Assembly (NCBI GenBank): GCA_964428475.1
Contig: CAYRYO010000002.1
Coordinates: 30,053-94,052, forward strand
Reading direction: 5' to 3'
Length of the DNA: 64,000 nucleotides
From: JARICQ01 sp964428475
GTDB lineage: Bacteria; Bacillota; Clostridia; Tissierellales; Tissierellaceae
The notes beneath the pieces are model-generated. The model made no database searches. It was not told the DNA's origin and saw only the letters and a program-made list of their open reading frames with translations. Both the position numbers and the translations under genes were made by a program. Of this stretch, positions 1 through 9,027 are shown piece after piece. How positions within the stretch are numbered: the first letter of the stretch is position 1; each line of letters starts with the position of its first letter.

Positions 1-469
1 CAGAACAAATCTAGCTAGAACATCGGGGAAACCTGGAAAAACAAGGACGATTAATTTCTATATAATAAATGATAGCTTTAGATTTGTAGATCTACCAGGA
101 TATGGATATGCACAAGTATCTAAAACTGAAAGAAAAAAATGGGGAGAAATAATTGAAAAATTCCTAGTAACTAGAGAAAATTTAAGAGAAGTAATACTAA
201 TTGTAGATATTAGACATGAACCTACAGCACAAGATGTAATCATGTACAATTGGATTAAGTCTTTTGGATATACTGGAATAGTGCTAGCTACTAAAGCAGA
301 CAAGATATCCAAAGGGAATTATGCAAAACATATAAAAATAGTAAAAAATAAATTAGAAATAAAAGATTCAAACTTAATAATACCTTATTCCTCTGAAAAA
401 AAGACTAATAAAGATGAAGTCTGGGGAGTATTTAAACAAATATTAAATGATACAAATAATGACCAGTAG
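1..469 (+). CDS. engB: Ribosome biogenesis GTP-binding protein YsxC/EngB (5' truncated by window edge)
   Basis: The reading frame is open from base 2 and enters the window inside the G domain, so the start codon and the P-loop (G1) are missing. About 155 residues remain of a family that is usually near 195-200. The conserved stretch NLARTSGKPGKTRTINFY is the family signature after the P-loop. G3 is visible as DLPGYGYA, G4 as TKAD and G5 as YSS. EngB is a cytoplasmic GTPase needed for maturation of the large ribosomal subunit. The gene ends at a strong hairpin shared with the convergent rubredoxin gene. In many Firmicutes engB follows lon or clpX; the upstream neighbour is outside the window. 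Identification is secure; the 5' end cannot be stated. Confidence 0.95.
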   Translation, partial: RTNLARTSGKPGKTRTINFYIINDSFRFVDLPGYGYAQVSKTERKKWGEIIEKFLVTRENLREVILIVDIRHEPTAQDVIMYNWIKSFGYTGIVLATKADKISKGNYAKHIKIVKNKLEIKDSNLIIPYSSEKKTNKDEVWGVFKQILNDTNNDQ

Positions 470-486
470 CTTAGCTACTGGTCATT
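458..486. terminator. Bidirectional intrinsic terminator between engB and rubredoxin
   Basis: A perfect 13-bp stem (458-470 with 474-486) with a TTA loop lies between two convergent genes. The engB stop codon is inside the left arm. Only short T-runs flank it, so efficiency is uncertain, but the location fits a shared terminator. Confidence 0.75.
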
Positions 487-495
487 TAAGTATAA

Positions 496-654
496 CTATT
501 CTTTTGAAAATTGACTTTTATCTGCTCCACAAACTGGGCAAACCCAATCTTCTGGTAGAGCTTCAAAAGATGTTCCAGGATCTACTCCATTATCTGGATC
601 TCCTTCAGCTGGATCGTACACATATCCACAAGGATCACATACCCATCTATCCAT
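496..654 (-). CDS. Rubredoxin (52 aa)
   Basis: This 52-residue protein has the two rubredoxin knuckles, CDPCGY near residues 6-11 and CPVCGA near residues 39-44. The intervening core YDPAEGDPDNGVDPGT is typical of the family. The four cysteines bind a single Fe(SCys)4 centre. Rubredoxins are small cytoplasmic one-electron carriers that serve oxygen- and peroxide-detoxifying enzymes or other oxidoreductases in anaerobes. The start is ATG with an AAAGGAGA ribosome site upstream. The gene is convergent with engB and stands alone, so the partner enzyme is not indicated by context. Length and motif spacing are canonical, and I see no sign of decay. Confidence 0.95.
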   Translation of the reverse strand: MDRWVCDPCGYVYDPAEGDPDNGVDPGTSFEALPEDWVCPVCGADKSQFSKE

Positions 655-842
655 TTACACATTCTCCTTTCATTTCATAATCATAAATATAATACCCAGT
701 TAAACATTAGGTAAACATAAATACAAATTAAAGTTTTAATTCAAAATATAAATCTTGTTTAATATTTTACAAAATAGGTTAAGAAGTATTAAAATGGGTA
801 AAATAAAATTGAATCATAATATTTTAGATGGGTGTGATTATA

Positions 843-1232
843 TTGGATTTTAGATATAAGGCAATAATTCATTCGGATTTAGAAATAATAAAAAAACTTG
901 TAGATGAAATATTAAATAAAATAAACACTATAGTGGAAGATGAAGACACTATGTTTGATATAAAACTTATTTTAAACGAACTTATAGTAAATGGGGTAAT
1001 TCATGGGAACAACTGTATTAATTCAAAATGTATAAAACTTTTGTTAGAAATAAAAGATGAAAAGTTAAAAATACAAGTAGAAGATGAAGGAAAAGGTGTA
1101 AATTATGATTTTATGTCTTATGATCCAAAAAGCTTAAAGACGTGTGGTAGAGGATTAGTTATAGTAGATGGGCTATCTGATGAGCTCTATATACAAAAGA
1201 ATAAGGTAGTAGCAGTAAAACAACTTTATTAA
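843..1232 (+). CDS. Anti-sigma-factor-type ATP-binding protein (RsbW/SpoIIAB-like, HATPase_c_2)
   Basis: This is a single GHKL-fold ATPase domain of about 130 residues. It has an N box (ELIVNGVIHGN), a G1 box (VEDEGKGV) and a G2 region (GRGLVIV). This is the architecture of serine kinase/anti-sigma factors such as RsbW and SpoIIAB. No sigma factor or anti-anti-sigma gene is adjacent, so the target is unknown. I prefer the TTG at 843, which follows GGGTGTGAT at the spacing used by neighbouring genes; the in-frame ATG at 828 has no visible ribosome site. A GGTTAA (777-782) to GGGTAA (796-801) pair with a 13-base spacer resembles a sigma-B/sigma-F type promoter, but this is weak. The next gene starts 23 bases downstream, so they may be co-transcribed. 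Confidence 0.8.
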   Translation: MDFRYKAIIHSDLEIIKKLVDEILNKINTIVEDEDTMFDIKLILNELIVNGVIHGNNCINSKCIKLLLEIKDEKLKIQVEDEGKGVNYDFMSYDPKSLKTCGRGLVIVDGLSDELYIQKNKVVAVKQLY

Positions 1233-1255
1233 GAGAATAAAGAGGGGGAAAAGAC

Positions 1256-3370
1256 ATGAGAAAAGGAATAGTATCATTAGCATTTATAATGATTTTAACT
1301 AGTATAATTCCATGGGTTTCTTATGGAGAAAGGAAATATGATGAAAAGTTGGAACAAGTTATATTAAAGGCTAAAGAACTTTTCGATATTTCAGATGGAT
1401 ATGATAAATTCAATTCAAGTATTGACTCATATGATGGAAATACTAGTTTTAATTTGGAATGGAGAGACACTAAGGAAGAGTTGAAAAGTATAAATGTTAT
1501 AATGGATATAGATGGGAATGTTATATCGTTCTATAGCTACTCTAATGATTTTAAAGGAGAAAATAAATTACCTAAATACTCCAAAGAACAAGCAGAAGAT
1601 ATAGCTATGAAGTTTATAAAGAAAATATCTTCAGATATAAAATCAATAAAATTGATTGACGATAAAAATCTCGATAATTTAAATTACGAAAATTATGATT
1701 TTCAATATGTAAGATATGTAAATGAAATAGAATACAGAGAAAACAATATAAAAATAGATGTAAACAAATATACAGGTGAAGTTACAGGTTATTTTGTCAA
1801 TTGGGATAGAGATATAGATTTTCCCTCTCCAAATAATATTATAAAACAAAATAAAGCAAAAGAATTATTTAAAGAAAAGGTTGGATTAAAGCCAGTATAT
1901 AGAACTAAAAATCAATACTATGGAGACATAGGAGATAATGATGAAAATAAATATTATATTGCATATAGAATTTTAGATAGCAACAATGGGATAGATGCGT
2001 TTACTGGAGAAAAGATAAATATAAATCAATATAGAACTTATTTCGACAATCAAATAGACGAAAAAGGAGTTTCAGCAGGGCGAATTACTCCAAAGGAACA
2101 GGAATCTATAGATCAACTTAAAAATATAATAAATGGAGAAAAGGCAGAAGAAAAAGCAAGACATATACTGGGGCTAGAAGATAATTACAAACTACAAAAT
2201 CAAAATCTATATCCAAATTATAAAAATTCCAAGGATTACATTTGGGATATGTATTTTATAAATCTGGCTAATGAAAAGGATAATTATAAATCTTATATAA
2301 GCGTTGAGATAGACGCAAAAAATGGAGAGTTATTAAGTTTTTATAAAACTGTAAATCATAATGACAATGATAGAAACACTGTAAATAAAGATGAAGCACT
2401 GAAAATTACTGAGGACTATTTAGATAAACAAAATCCAGGGATAAACGATAAAATAGAGTTGATGGAAGGTATCGATTATTATGCACAAGCAAATGTTGAA
2501 CCTAAAATATATGATTTTGAATTTATGCGAAGAGAAAATGGAATATATGTTGAAGATGATACTATACTCATAAGAGTAGATGCAGTTAGTGGAGAGATAA
2601 TATCATATTCTATGAATTGGTATAAAGGTGAATTCCCATCTAATGAAGGTATGATTTCAATTGAGAGTGCATATGATATACTTTGGGAAGATATAGGAAT
2701 AGAATTAATGTATATAAAAATGCCTGGAATTAGTCCTAATTTAGAAATACAGGCTAGTAAAAATATGATAATGAAACTTGTTTATTCTGTAAATCCAGAA
2801 AGATTAGTGAATATAGATGGTATAACGGGAGAGATATTAGATTATTCGGGCAAGCCATATATTGAAATTAAACCTATTAAATATAATGATATAGAAAAGT
2901 CTTATGCAAAAGATAAAATAAAGAAGTTGGCAGAATACGGTATTGGATTTAAAGGAGAAAGCTTTCTACCAAAAGATAAAATAAGACAAAGAGAGTATAT
3001 ACTTCTTTTATGGAAAGCAACACATCAATATAATATAGGTGAAGCAAGTGAAGACGATATATACGATTATTTTATTAAAGCAGGATATATGGAAGAAAGT
3101 GAAAAATCACCAGATAGCATAGTAACTAAAATGGAAGGTGTAAAGTATATAATTAGAATATTAAATTTACGAGAAGTTGCGGAACTTGAAGGAATATATA
3201 ATGATATATTCTTAGACCAAGTGGATATCAAAGAAAACACAAAAGGATATATAAACCTTGCATATGGACTAAATATAATTAGCGGAGATAGTTCAAAGAA
3301 GATCAATCCAGAGTACAGATTAACAAGGGAAGATGCAGCTAATATGATATATAACTATCTGTTTAGATAA
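1256..3370 (+). CDS. Secreted YcdB/YcdC-repeat protein with C-terminal S-layer homology region
   Basis: A 704-residue exported protein. Residues 1-24 form a signal peptide (charged start, hydrophobic core, break near VSYG). Two copies of a PepSY/YcdB-like module follow, roughly residues 60-300 and 330-540. Each ends in a turn of the type DxxSGExxxYxxNW, for example VDAVSGEIISYSMNW. Residues from about 550 look like SLH repeats (LAEYGIGF, LAYGLNIISG, LTREDAANMIYNYL), which would anchor the protein to secondary cell-wall polymer. YcdB/YcdC modules in Firmicutes have no settled biochemical role. The start is an ATG after a purine-rich GGGGGAAAAG site. It may be co-transcribed with the preceding kinase-like gene. 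Family call is good; function is not known. Confidence 0.75.
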   Translation: MRKGIVSLAFIMILTSIIPWVSYGERKYDEKLEQVILKAKELFDISDGYDKFNSSIDSYDGNTSFNLEWRDTKEELKSINVIMDIDGNVISFYSYSNDFKGENKLPKYSKEQAEDIAMKFIKKISSDIKSIKLIDDKNLDNLNYENYDFQYVRYVNEIEYRENNIKIDVNKYTGEVTGYFVNWDRDIDFPSPNNIIKQNKAKELFKEKVGLKPVYRTKNQYYGDIGDNDENKYYIAYRILDSNNGIDAFTGEKININQYRTYFDNQIDEKGVSAGRITPKEQESIDQLKNIINGEKAEEKARHILGLEDNYKLQNQNLYPNYKNSKDYIWDMYFINLANEKDNYKSYISVEIDAKNGELLSFYKTVNHNDNDRNTVNKDEALKITEDYLDKQNPGINDKIELMEGIDYYAQANVEPKIYDFEFMRRENGIYVEDDTILIRVDAVSGEIISYSMNWYKGEFPSNEGMISIESAYDILWEDIGIELMYIKMPGISPNLEIQASKNMIMKLVYSVNPERLVNIDGITGEILDYSGKPYIEIKPIKYNDIEKSYAKDKIKKLAEYGIGFKGESFLPKDKIRQREYILLLWKATHQYNIGEASEDDIYDYFIKAGYMEESEKSPDSIVTKMEGVKYIIRILNLREVAELEGIYNDIFLDQVDIKENTKGYINLAYGLNIISGDSSKKINPEYRLTREDAANMIYNYLFR

Positions 3371-3432
3371 TCATATATCATATAAACTAAGCTTTAGATT
3401 TACACTTATCACAATCAGTATATATGGCATTA

Positions 3433-3478
3433 AATAAAAAAATTGGTGCACAATAGGAGTGTAATCAATTTTTTTATT
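3433..3478 (+). terminator. Probable terminator after the SLH protein gene
   Basis: A 13-bp A/T-only stem (3433-3445 with 3466-3478) encloses a 20-base loop; the right arm contains seven T. It precedes the typA leader. The weak stem makes it a moderate call. Confidence 0.45.
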
Positions 3479-3554
3479 TGCTTTAAGAAAGAATTGTGAT
3501 AGAATAAGTCTGTTAAGGATGTATGAGAATGTTAAATAGGAAAGGATTTGTTTT

Positions 3555-5375
3555 ATGAAAAGCAAAAGACAAGATATAAGAAATGTGGCTATAATAGCTC
3601 ACGTCGATCACGGAAAAACAACATTAGTAGATACTCTACTCAAGCAATCAGGAGTATTTAGAGAGAATCAGGTAGTAGCTGATAGAATAATGGATTCTAA
3701 TGACATAGAAAAAGAAAGAGGAATAACTATACTTTCAAAAAATACAGCGATAAACTACAAAGACATTAAAATAAATATAATAGATACACCAGGACATGCT
3801 GACTTTGGTGGAGAGGTAGAGCGTGTTCTAAAGATGGTAAATGGTGTAGTACTGGTAGTAGATGCATTTGAAGGACCTATGCCACAGACTAAATTTGTAC
3901 TCAAAAAGGCATTTGAACTTGATTTGCCTGTAATAGTATGTATAAATAAAATAGATAGACCAGAAGCTAGACCATATGATGTAATAGATGAGGTATTAGA
4001 CCTATTTATAGAACTTGGGGCAAGTGAAGATTATCTTGAGAGCCCATTTGTATATGCATCTGCAAAAGCTGGGGTAGCATCTACTGATTTAGATGTAGCT
4101 GGAGATAATATGATACCATTGTTTGAAACTATCATAGAAAACACTCCAGCACCTGAAGGTGATATGGAAGAGCCACTTCAAGTTCTTATATCTACTATAG
4201 ACTACAATGATTATGTAGGAAGAATAGGTATAGGCAAAGTTGAAAGAGGAACTATAAGGACAAATCAAGAAGCACTGATATTAAATGTGCTAGATGAAAC
4301 AAAAAAGGATAAGGTAAAAATAAACAAAGTATTTGAATTTGAAGGACTGAATAGGGTAGAAGTAGAAGAATCAACTGTAGGTAGTATAATAGCAATAACT
4401 GGAGTAGAAGGCATAAATATAGGAGATACAATATGTGACATTGATAGTCCACAAGGACTTGATTTTGTTCAAATATCTGAACCTACTATTGCCATGACTT
4501 TTTCAGTAAACAACAGTCCATTTGCAGGAAGAGAAGGAAAGTATGTAACTTCTAGACAAATAAGAAATAGACTATATAAAGAACTTCAAACAGATGTGAG
4601 TCTTAGAGTTGAGGATACAGAAGCAACAGACGCCTTTAAGGTTTCAGGTAGAGGTGAACTACATCTTTCAGTTCTTATAGAAAACATGAGAAGAGAAGAC
4701 TTTGAATTCCAAGTATCTAAACCAGAAGTTTTATTCAAAGAAATAGATGGCAAGAAAATGGAGCCAATAGAAAGAGTAACCATAGATGTTTCCAATGAAT
4801 TTATGGGTGCAATAATAGAAAAACTAGGAAAGCGTAAAGGTGAGCTAGTGAGTATGTCTGAAGCAACAGGTGGATATGCAAGGGTTCAGTTTTTAATACC
4901 TGCCAGAGGTCTTATAGGCTACAGACAAGAGTTTATGACAGATACTAAAGGTAATGGGATACTAAACTCGCAATTTGAGGGATATGAGCCCTATAAAGGC
5001 GAGATACCTAAGAGAAAGGTAGGATCAATTATTTCCTTTGAAACTGGTGAAACAACAGCTTACGGTTTATATTCAGCACAAGAGAGAGGCATATTATTTT
5101 TAGGCGCTGGAGTTCAAGTTTATACAGGAATGATAGTAGGATCTAATCCTAAGGGATTGGATATAGATGTAAATGTATGTAGAAAAAAACAACAATCTAA
5201 TGTTAGATCTTCAGGTGCAGATGATTCACTTAAATTATCACCTCCCAATATAATGTCTCTAGAAGAAGCATTAGAATTTATAGAAGGTGATGAATTAATC
5301 GAAGTAACTCCACAAAGTTTTAGAATAAGAAAGAAGATATTAGATAGTGGTAAGAGATACAAGTCAAAAAAATAA
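3555..5375 (+). CDS. typA: Translational GTPase TypA/BipA
   Basis: A full-length 606-residue member of the ribosome-associated GTPase family related to EF-G. The N-terminal G domain shows AHVDHGKTTLVD (P-loop, about residues 15-26), ERGITI (switch I), DTPGHADF (G3) and NKIDR (G4). EF-G-like domains II, III and V follow, then the BipA-specific C-terminal domain (about residues 480-606) with the GLIGYRQEF region. TypA binds 70S ribosomes and matters under stress or low temperature. The ATG is preceded by AGGAAAGG at normal spacing. It is followed after 15 bases by the cardiolipin synthase gene and probably shares its transcript. Confidence 0.97.
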   Translation: MKSKRQDIRNVAIIAHVDHGKTTLVDTLLKQSGVFRENQVVADRIMDSNDIEKERGITILSKNTAINYKDIKINIIDTPGHADFGGEVERVLKMVNGVVLVVDAFEGPMPQTKFVLKKAFELDLPVIVCINKIDRPEARPYDVIDEVLDLFIELGASEDYLESPFVYASAKAGVASTDLDVAGDNMIPLFETIIENTPAPEGDMEEPLQVLISTIDYNDYVGRIGIGKVERGTIRTNQEALILNVLDETKKDKVKINKVFEFEGLNRVEVEESTVGSIIAITGVEGINIGDTICDIDSPQGLDFVQISEPTIAMTFSVNNSPFAGREGKYVTSRQIRNRLYKELQTDVSLRVEDTEATDAFKVSGRGELHLSVLIENMRREDFEFQVSKPEVLFKEIDGKKMEPIERVTIDVSNEFMGAIIEKLGKRKGELVSMSEATGGYARVQFLIPARGLIGYRQEFMTDTKGNGILNSQFEGYEPYKGEIPKRKVGSIISFETGETTAYGLYSAQERGILFLGAGVQVYTGMIVGSNPKGLDIDVNVCRKKQQSNVRSSGADDSLKLSPPNIMSLEEALEFIEGDELIEVTPQSFRIRKKILDSGKRYKSKK

Positions 5376-5390
5376 CTTGTAGGTGATTGT

Positions 5391-6848
5391 ATGGAAACTT
5401 TCGTTTCGACTTATATGTGGATATTTAGAAATCTAATATGGATAAATATTGGGTTTGCAATTCTTCTGGTATTCTTTGAAAGAAGAAATCCTACTTCTAC
5501 ATGGCTTTGGCTAATGGCCTTGACATTTTTACCTGGAATTGGGTTTATCTTATATCTCTTTATAGGACAGGATTTAAGTAAAAAAAGAATGTTTAAAGTC
5601 AAAGAAAAAGAGGATTATTGCTTTAAAGATATTGTTCTTATGCAGGAAGAATTGATTGATAAAAACAAGTATAAATATAAAGATCCTAATTATAGAGGAT
5701 ATGAGGGTCTTATCAGAATGCATCTAATAAGTGCAGAAGCATTCTTCTCTCAAGATAATACTATTGATTTATATTTCGATGGAAATGATAAGTTTGAAGC
5801 ATTGATAGAAAGTCTTAAGGCAGCAAAACACTATATTCATTTAGAATACTATATTTTCAAATCTGATGCACTGGGGAAAAGAGTTATAGATATTTTATGC
5901 GAAAAGGCTAAACAAGGAGTAGAAGTTAAAGTTCTAATTGATGGCATGGGAGGAAGAAAGTTTAGAGAAGAGTATAAAGACCAGTTAAAGATGAGTGGAG
6001 CTGAGATAGCAGTATTTTTCCCTCCCTTTGTTCCTTTTCTAAGTTTAAGGATAAACTATAGAAATCATAGAAAGATAGGTATAGTAGATGGACAAGAGGG
6101 ATATATAGGAGGATTTAATATAGGTGATGAGTATATCGGACTTTCTAAAAAATTTGGATATTGGAGAGATACTCATATAAAGATAAGAGGCTCTTCTATA
6201 GCATCACTGCAGTGGAGGTTTTCTCTAGATTGGAAATTTGCTACAGGCAATGAAATAACCATATGTCAAAGTTATCTTGTAGAAGACGAATGTCAAGGAA
6301 ATGCTGGAATACAGATAGTATCGTCAGGGCCTGACTCCAAATGGCCAAGCATAAAAGATGGATATTTAAAAATGATATCTAATGCCAAAGAAAAGGTATA
6401 TATTCAGACCCCGTATTTTATACCAGATGACAGTATTTTTGAAGCTCTAAAGCTTGCTGCATTATCAGATTTGGATGTAAGGGTAATGGTGCCATGTAAG
6501 CCAGACCATCCCTTCGTTTATTGGGCAAGTATGAGTTATATAGGAGAATTATTAAATGCAGGAGTAAAGTTTTATTCATATGAAAAGGGATTTTTACATT
6601 CGAAAGTTGTGTTAATGGATGATTTTGTATCTTCTGTAGGTACTGCAAACTTAGATATTAGAAGTTTTAAGTTGAATTTTGAAGTAAATGCATTTATTTA
6701 TGATGAAAACATAAATTTAAAATTAACAGATAAGTTCCTAGATGATTTAAAGGATTGCAATGAAATAACTCTTACAGCTTATAACAATAGAGGAAGAGTA
6801 GTGAAGATAAAAGAATCTGTATCTAGATTGTTGTCTCCTATACTGTAA
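5391..6848 (+). CDS. cls: Cardiolipin synthase (phospholipase D family)
   Basis: A 485-residue membrane enzyme that condenses two phosphatidylglycerol molecules to cardiolipin and glycerol. Two hydrophobic segments near residues 8-25 and 35-57 are the N-terminal membrane anchors of ClsA-type enzymes. Two HKD motifs are intact: HRKIGIVDG near residue 225 and HSKVVLMDD near residue 403. Both are followed by the usual glycine- and asparagine-containing segments (GGFNIGDEY and GTANLDIRSF). The start is ATG with a GTAGGTGATTGT ribosome site. It is likely transcribed with typA. Substrate supply is consistent with pgsA at 51.2 kb. Confidence in the family is high. Confidence 0.93.
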   Translation: METFVSTYMWIFRNLIWINIGFAILLVFFERRNPTSTWLWLMALTFLPGIGFILYLFIGQDLSKKRMFKVKEKEDYCFKDIVLMQEELIDKNKYKYKDPNYRGYEGLIRMHLISAEAFFSQDNTIDLYFDGNDKFEALIESLKAAKHYIHLEYYIFKSDALGKRVIDILCEKAKQGVEVKVLIDGMGGRKFREEYKDQLKMSGAEIAVFFPPFVPFLSLRINYRNHRKIGIVDGQEGYIGGFNIGDEYIGLSKKFGYWRDTHIKIRGSSIASLQWRFSLDWKFATGNEITICQSYLVEDECQGNAGIQIVSSGPDSKWPSIKDGYLKMISNAKEKVYIQTPYFIPDDSIFEALKLAALSDLDVRVMVPCKPDHPFVYWASMSYIGELLNAGVKFYSYEKGFLHSKVVLMDDFVSSVGTANLDIRSFKLNFEVNAFIYDENINLKLTDKFLDDLKDCNEITLTAYNNRGRVVKIKESVSRLLSPIL

Positions 6849-6877
6849 TGAATATAAATTTTATAATAATATTTTTG

Positions 6878-6901
6878 CCTCTGGAGATAATAATCTAGAG
6901 G
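6878..6901 (+). promoter_or_regulatory. Hairpin that would cover a ribosome-binding site
   Basis: Bases 6878-6885 (CCTCTGGA) can pair with 6894-6901 (TCTAGAGG) around an 8-base loop, with one G-U pair. The right arm holds the AGAGG part of the Shine-Dalgarno sequence for the lipoprotein gene that begins at 6909. It could limit translation or be chance. Confidence 0.35.
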
Positions 6902-6908
6902 TGATTTT

Positions 6909-7844
6909 ATGAAAAACAAACTATTTATATATATATTAACTATACCGATTATCTTAAGTGGATGCATAAACAAAATAGATGGAGGCAAAGAATTTAAAAA
7001 AAAAGATAGAGCACCTAATTCTTTAATAAAAGTAAGTAGTGGAATAGCAAATGTCTTAAAAGATACCGAAGATATAGAAAAACTAATAGATAAAACCTAT
7101 ATAGAAGAAATGGATGAAGATAAAGAAGAGGATGAAAAACAAAATAAAGAAAGTCAAAACAGTTCAAAAGAACAAGATTCTTCTGAAGGAGAAGAAAATG
7201 CTTCAAAACAAGAAGAATCTTCAAAACAGCAAGGAATTCAAAACAATGATACTGAAAAAGGTTTAGAAGAAGAACAAAAGGGGAATAAAGAAGTTAAGAT
7301 ACAGATAGAAAGAGAAATCAAATTAGAAGAGAAATGGAAAGATATTCACAAGCAAATAGAAAAAATTCATGAAAACTGGAATTCATATGAAGTTGAAGGT
7401 ACAAAAAAAGGAATGACTGATCAAAATTCAGATGGCTTTAGAAATAGTTTAAACAAATTAACTAAATCAATAGAGTCTAAGAATCTTATGGAAGTTTATG
7501 ATTTTGCATCTCAAGCTTTGGAGAGTTTAGATTCATTGTTTGGAATGTATAAAGATGAAATAATAGGTGATGTAAATAAACTAAAGTATTATACTTATAG
7601 AGCATATTTATTTAGTCTCAAAGGTGAAATAGTGAAAGCAACTGAGACGTTAAGAGACCTAGAAGAAATTATAAATGCAATCAGAACAAAGCTAGGAGAA
7701 GACAAAAAACAATTAGATGCACTTGAAAAGACAAATATATCAATTATTGATATGAGAAAAGCTTTAAAAGAAAATAGTATAAAATTGAATAGAATTAAAA
7801 AAGATATAATAATTAAAAACTTAGAAGAACTTGGAGACAAATAA
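6909..7844 (+). CDS. Lipoprotein of unknown function, acidic and coiled-coil rich
   Basis: A 311-residue protein with a lipoprotein signal peptide ending in the lipobox LSGC (Cys near residue 19). The mature part begins with a basic patch. It is followed by a highly charged Glu/Lys/Gln/Ser-rich linker (about residues 55-130), low in complexity and probably disordered. The C-terminal half is helical, with heptad-like spacing suggesting coiled coil or a helical bundle. I recognise no enzyme motif. It should sit on the outer face of the cytoplasmic membrane. The start is ATG after AGAGGTGAT, a site that can be hidden in a hairpin. The following aminotransferase gene starts 13 bases after its stop. 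Confidence 0.7.
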   Translation: MKNKLFIYILTIPIILSGCINKIDGGKEFKKKDRAPNSLIKVSSGIANVLKDTEDIEKLIDKTYIEEMDEDKEEDEKQNKESQNSSKEQDSSEGEENASKQEESSKQQGIQNNDTEKGLEEEQKGNKEVKIQIEREIKLEEKWKDIHKQIEKIHENWNSYEVEGTKKGMTDQNSDGFRNSLNKLTKSIESKNLMEVYDFASQALESLDSLFGMYKDEIIGDVNKLKYYTYRAYLFSLKGEIVKATETLRDLEEIINAIRTKLGEDKKQLDALEKTNISIIDMRKALKENSIKLNRIKKDIIIKNLEELGDK

Positions 7845-7857
7845 GGGGGTAGTTATC

Positions 7858-8706
7858 ATGAAGCTAGAAGCAATAGGGGATAGTTTTATTGTCAATGGAG
7901 AAATTCAGCAAGTCCAAGGTGCTGAAATGTTTGAAAAGATAAAAAGTCCTCCTATATATGAAGTGATTAGGGTAATAGATGGAGTGCCATTGTTTTACGA
8001 AGAACATCTGGAGAGAATGAAAAAGTCTGCAAATATAGTACAATCGGACTTAGGAAGAGATGAAGATGATATAAGTCAAGATATAATTAAATTAATCAAT
8101 AAAAATAGTATATACAATGAAAATATAAAGCTTATATCAACACAAATTGATGGAAATAAAAATATATTTATTGTATATCAGATTGAGAGTTTTTATCCTC
8201 CAAAGAGCTATTATACTGAAGGAATACATACTATACTTATGGACTATGAAAGAAAAGATCCCAATGCAAAAGTTTTTCACTCCTCATTTAAAGAAAGAGT
8301 AAAAGAAGAATTGAAGAATAAAGTGGCATTTGAAGCTTTACTTGTAAACAAGTCTGGAAGCGTAGTAGAAGGCAGTAGATCAAATATGTTTTTTGTATAT
8401 AAAGATAAAGTGTATACAGCAAAGGGTGGCGATGTACTACTAGGGGTTACTAGGTCTCATATATTCCAAGCATGCAGTAAATTAAATATAAAGATAATAG
8501 AAGAAAATATAAATGTAGATGATCTATCTAAAATAGAGGCTGCATTTATGACAGGAACATCAGTGAATGTTCTTCCCATATCCACAATAGATAAAATAAA
8601 GTTGAACTCTATATATAATAGCATAATAGTAGAAATAAATAATCAATATATGACGGAGATAAAGAACTATATTTTAAAGAGTAAAAATAAATGGAATTTA
8701 AAATAA
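7858..8706 (+). CDS. Class IV aminotransferase (BCAT / aminodeoxychorismate lyase family)
   Basis: A 282-residue PLP enzyme of fold type IV. The segment VFHSSFKERV contains the expected catalytic lysine region, and VEGSRSNMFFV carries the conserved Glu and Asn of the family. MTGTSVNVLPIS near residue 240 is the C-terminal phosphate-binding loop. Family members are branched-chain aminotransferases, D-amino acid aminotransferases and aminodeoxychorismate lyase (PabC). Motifs visible here do not decide between these, and no pabA/pabB or ilv genes are adjacent. I chose the ATG at 7858 because AAGGGGGTAG lies upstream at good spacing; an upstream in-frame ATG at 7831 overlaps the lipoprotein gene and lacks a site. 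Confidence 0.82.
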   Translation: MKLEAIGDSFIVNGEIQQVQGAEMFEKIKSPPIYEVIRVIDGVPLFYEEHLERMKKSANIVQSDLGRDEDDISQDIIKLINKNSIYNENIKLISTQIDGNKNIFIVYQIESFYPPKSYYTEGIHTILMDYERKDPNAKVFHSSFKERVKEELKNKVAFEALLVNKSGSVVEGSRSNMFFVYKDKVYTAKGGDVLLGVTRSHIFQACSKLNIKIIEENINVDDLSKIEAAFMTGTSVNVLPISTIDKIKLNSIYNSIIVEINNQYMTEIKNYILKSKNKWNLK

Positions 8707-8818
8707 ATTGATAATTTATTTCATAAAATGATAGATACTTTTGTTATAATGTGTTATAGTAGGATTTATGAATATTCTAAAGAATATAAATTGTGTTATG
8801 TAAAGAGGTGATATTTTC

Positions 8819-8998
8819 ATGGAAACTAAAAATTTTAATGACTTAAAGATAAAAATAGAGGATAAAAGAAGAAATCTAAATGTCATATTGTTAGAAGGTA
8901 AGGAAAGTGAAGATGTTTTAAAGTTTAGCCATGAATTGGATTTGTTAATTAATGAATATTATCTATTAGATGATAAAACGAAAGTAGCAGATAACTAA
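8819..8998 (+). CDS. Spo0E-like aspartyl-phosphate phosphatase family protein (59 aa)
   Basis: A 59-residue protein with the Spo0E family signature SHELDLLINEYY (SxxLDxLI) at about residues 37-48, preceded by a helix rich in charged residues. Characterised family members dephosphorylate the sporulation regulator Spo0A or related response regulators. The ATG follows AGAGGTGAT at normal spacing. The stop codon lies in the loop of a strong terminator hairpin, so the gene is its own transcription unit or the end of one. The length is typical for the family. Presence supports a spore-forming host but does not prove it. Confidence 0.85.
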   Translation: METKNFNDLKIKIEDKRRNLNVILLEGKESEDVLKFSHELDLLINEYYLLDDKTKVADN

Positions 8999-9014
8999 TC
9001 TGCTACTTTCGTTT
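8976..9014 (+). terminator. Terminator overlapping the end of the Spo0E-like gene
   Basis: A perfect 17-bp stem (8976-8992 with 8998-9014) encloses a 5-base loop that holds most of the stop codon. The left arm is coding sequence for the last residues. It could also end the small leftward gene at 9028-9123. Confidence 0.8.
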
Positions 9015-9027
9015 ATACATATTAAAA

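Noticed and set aside
1256..3370. A secreted peptidase assignment from the PepSY-like repeats
   Set aside because: PepSY/YcdB modules are seen but no peptidase motif such as HExxH is present.
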